Both the position numbers and the translations under genes were made by a program. From positions 1 through 7,018 of the forward strand of contig JAQBPF010000067.1 in assembly GCA_028287665.1 (NCBI GenBank): 7,018 nucleotides of DNA, written 5' to 3'. Positions 5,890 to 7,018 of the stretch are shown one piece after another. Positions within the stretch are counted from its first letter, which is position 1. Each line of letters starts with the position of its first letter. This stretch comes from Deinococcus sp. (GTDB taxonomy: Bacteria > Deinococcota > Deinococci > Deinococcales > Deinococcaceae). The notes below the pieces were generated by a model, which did not search any database, was not told where the DNA came from, and saw only the letters and a program-made list of their open reading frames with translations.

Positions 5890-5910
5890 AGGGTCAGAGC
5901 GTCTGGCCCT
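5890..5910 (+). terminator. Probable terminator hairpin after the protease gene
   Basis: AGGGTCAGA (5890-5898) pairs with TCTGGCCCT (5902-5910) around a GCG triloop, 9 bp with one G-U, starting 14 bp after the stop codon. The downstream sequence is T/C-rich (TCTGTCC) but lacks a proper T-run, so termination may be partial or factor-dependent. Confidence 0.5.
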
Positions 5911-5926
5911 TCTGTCCTGCCCCTTA

Positions 5927-5943
5927 TTCTGTTAGGCACAGAA
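5927..5943 (+). promoter_or_regulatory. Upstream 17-bp palindromic operator TTCTG-N7-CAGAA
   Basis: TTCTGTTAGGCACAGAA, in fact symmetric over 6 bp (TTCTGT/ACAGAA). It lies upstream of the -35 box of the following gene, 44 bp centre to centre from a second copy. An AT-rich UP-element-like stretch (5944-5962) lies between them. Confidence 0.7.
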
Positions 5944-5963
5944 CAATTAATCCAAAATTAAGC

Positions 5964-5993
5964 TTGACAATTCTGTGCCCGGCAGAATACTGT
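5964..5993 (+). promoter_or_regulatory. Promoter of the 177-aa gene with a palindromic operator filling its spacer
   Basis: A perfect TTGACA -35 (5964-5969), an 18-bp spacer and TACTGT -10 (5988-5993), followed by five bases and the ATG at 5999, so the mRNA would be leaderless or nearly so. The spacer is occupied almost exactly by TTCTGTGCCCGGCAGAA (5971-5987), the second TTCTG-N7-CAGAA palindrome. A repressor bound there would block RNA polymerase. The form (17 bp, 5+7+5) resembles the Deinococcus RDRM bound by DdrO, with C/G where I remember A/T at the third and fifteenth positions. Confidence 0.75.
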
Positions 5994-5998
5994 GACGT

Positions 5999-6532
5999 AT
6001 GGACTCCGCACTCAAGAAAGCAGGCGCGATGCTGGCCCACCTCGACCTCTTTCACCACATGCTGCACCTGCGTGGGCTGCTGCAACTGGCTGCACATATG
6101 GAGGAGCGGGGCGACCGCGTCACTCTGATCAGCCCAGACACCATTACCCTGATCGGCAGCGAGCAGAGCGCCGCGCCGAATGTGACCACCACCAAGGGCG
6201 CAATCATCGTGTCGGGCAACGCCTACGCCGTGCTGCGGACGCTGAAGGGGCACGACGCCCCCGAGTACGCCGTGACCCGTGAAGAGTTGGGCGCACTGAA
6301 CGCCCGCGCTGTGGCTGATATAGAGGCCGGAGACGCCCTGCGTGCCTTCGCCGACACCCTGACCCGTATCACGGCTGGAGCGTCCGCTGCTGCCCCGGCT
6401 GCCGCTGCTCCGACCCCCGAGGCGGCTCCTGCATCGACCCCCGCCAGTGCCGCGCCGAATCCCGAACGCCCCGCCCGCCCCCGCCGCAGCGCCGAGGCCG
6501 AAGCAGGCAACGCCGAACAGCCTGCTGCCTAA
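5999..6532 (+). CDS. Unknown protein with Ala/Pro-rich disordered tail, 177 aa, behind a palindromic operator
   Basis: No family is recognised. The N-terminal ~125 residues look folded: helices rich in Leu/His/Met (about 1-37, AHLDLFHHMLHLRGLLQLAAHMEERG), beta segments (DRVTLISPDTITLIG, 39-53; GAIIVSGNAYAVLRTL, about 67-82), and helices at about 92-125. From about 128 to the end the sequence is low-complexity Ala/Pro/Ser/Thr with a basic patch PERPARPRR near 155-163 and an acidic/Ala end, typical of an intrinsically disordered tail. There is no signal peptide or membrane segment. The ATG at 5999 follows the -10 box by five bases and no Shine-Dalgarno sequence is present. It is transcribed alone, with its own promoter and terminator. 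The operator context hints at an induced, possibly stress-related, role. Confidence 0.85.
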   Translation: MDSALKKAGAMLAHLDLFHHMLHLRGLLQLAAHMEERGDRVTLISPDTITLIGSEQSAAPNVTTTKGAIIVSGNAYAVLRTLKGHDAPEYAVTREELGALNARAVADIEAGDALRAFADTLTRITAGASAAAPAAAAPTPEAAPASTPASAAPNPERPARPRRSAEAEAGNAEQPAA

Positions 6533-6548
6533 GCCAGCTGTACAGACC

Positions 6549-6576
6549 AGCCGTCCTGTGTGGGGCGGCTTTTTTT
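6549..6576 (+). terminator. Intrinsic terminator of the 177-aa gene
   Basis: AGCCGTCC (6549-6556) pairs with GGGCGGCT (6563-6570), 8 bp with one wobble and a 6-nt loop. It is followed by a run of T ending at 6576. It lies 16 bp after the stop codon. Confidence 0.93.
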
Positions 6577-6610
6577 GGCCTTGAGGAGGGGCCTTAGCGC
6601 ATAGCTGAAC

Positions 6611-7018
6611 CTACTGTTGCCCCCGCTCCCGCCAATACGACGAGGTTTCAGTGGCAGGAAGGAGACGCAAGTTCTTCCCGTCAGCCCGGTCTGCCAGGGC
6701 CTGCGCTTCCTGGGCGGCGCGTGTCTGGCCCAGCCAGCCATTCCAGTAGGTCTGCAAAGTCTGTGTGACCAGCTTCAGCGGCACGGTATCCGACCCGTCC
6801 AGCGGCTGATACAGCAAATCCAGGTCGGTGAGCGGGCCACCGTTGGGGCCGCCCACAGGTTGCCAGTAGGGAATGTCCACGGTACGCAGGCCCCAGGCGT
6901 GCAGGGCGGCGCGGCGGGCGGTGGCGCTGCTGCCTGCTTTTGCTTCGGCTTCCCGGTCTGCCTCATCCTGCCGCCCTGCGTACACGCTGTCGGCAAAGAT
7001 GCCTGCCAGCCCTGCCGC
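6611..7018 (-). CDS. C-terminal part of an unrecognised protein, start beyond the window
   Basis: The frame is open from the right edge to a TAG at 6613-6611, giving 135 residues. I do not recognise the family. The first visible residues ([17 protein letters not shown]) read like the inside of a protein, not a start; a GTG at 6985 could begin a shorter version but has no convincing ribosome-binding site. Seen: a charged helix ([13 protein letters not shown]), an aromatic/Pro segment [29 protein letters not shown], then helical text [31 protein letters not shown], ending [10 protein letters not shown]. No membrane segment is present. It converges with the 177-aa gene, whose terminator lies between them. 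Confidence 0.75.
   Translation of the reverse strand, partial: AAGLAGIFADSVYAGRQDEADREAEAKAGSSATARRAALHAWGLRTVDIPYWQPVGGPNGGPLTDLDLLYQPLDGSDTVPLKLVTQTLQTYWNGWLGQTRAAQEAQALADRADGKNLRLLPATETSSYWRERGQQ

Noticed and set aside
5927..5987. LexA (SOS) boxes
   Set aside because: The classical E. coli-type box is CTG-N10-CAG. Here the half-sites are separated by seven bases, which fits a 17-bp palindrome instead.
6537..6544. Palindrome CTGTACAG after the 177-aa gene
   Set aside because: An 8-bp self-complementary word is expected by chance at this scale and lies in the 3' end of the transcript beside the terminator.

Overview
The window looks like chromosomal DNA from a Deinococcus or close relative. 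The reasons are the high GC content, an S15 sequence with the short [13 protein letters not shown] N-terminus and [10 protein letters not shown] tail, several TANNNT -10 boxes placed 5-8 nt before a start codon (the leaderless arrangement common in Deinococcus), and two palindromes resembling the DdrO/RDRM operator. This assignment is inferred from reading the sequence; no database search was done.

Layout, left to right. (1) Positions 1-509, minus strand: N-terminal part of an MHYT-domain membrane sensor that runs off the left edge. It is preceded by a ~650-bp stretch without a convincing gene, rich in small palindromes on its MHYT side and AT-rich in its middle. (2) Positions 1164-2325, plus strand: a small unknown protein followed by an AIM24-family protein. 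Their 82-bp gap holds three tandem copies of a 14-bp repeat. (3) Positions 2563-3051, minus strand: a GNAT acetyltransferase of the phosphinothricin/arsinothricin type. (4) Positions 3083-3489, minus strand: a non-coding RNA block with the SRP 4.5S RNA gene (ffs) and a tRNA-Leu(GAG). Each has its own promoter and terminator, and an extra terminator-like hairpin lies between ffs and the GNAT gene. (5) Positions 3570-4012, plus strand: rpsO (ribosomal protein S15) with an extended -10 promoter, a ~100-nt leader and a strong terminator. (6) Positions 4030-4491, minus strand: a gamma-glutamylcyclotransferase/AIG2-like protein, divergent from (7) an exported HtrA-like trypsin-fold protease with a PDZ domain at 4640-5875. 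(8) Positions 5999-6532, plus strand: a 177-aa unknown protein with an Ala/Pro-rich tail. Its promoter carries two 17-bp palindromes of the form TTCTG-N7-CAGAA, one exactly between the -35 and -10 boxes. (9) Positions 6611-7018, minus strand: the C-terminal part of an unrecognised protein whose start lies beyond the right edge.

The genes do not form one pathway. Most are separate transcription units with their own promoter or terminator: translation and secretion housekeeping (rpsO, tRNA-Leu, ffs) mixed with stress or envelope genes. The most noteworthy signal is the double-palindrome promoter at 5927-5993, which suggests tight repression, possibly by the DNA-damage regulator DdrO. Next are the 14-bp tandem repeats before the AIM24 gene and the second terminator-like hairpin between ffs and the acetyltransferase.
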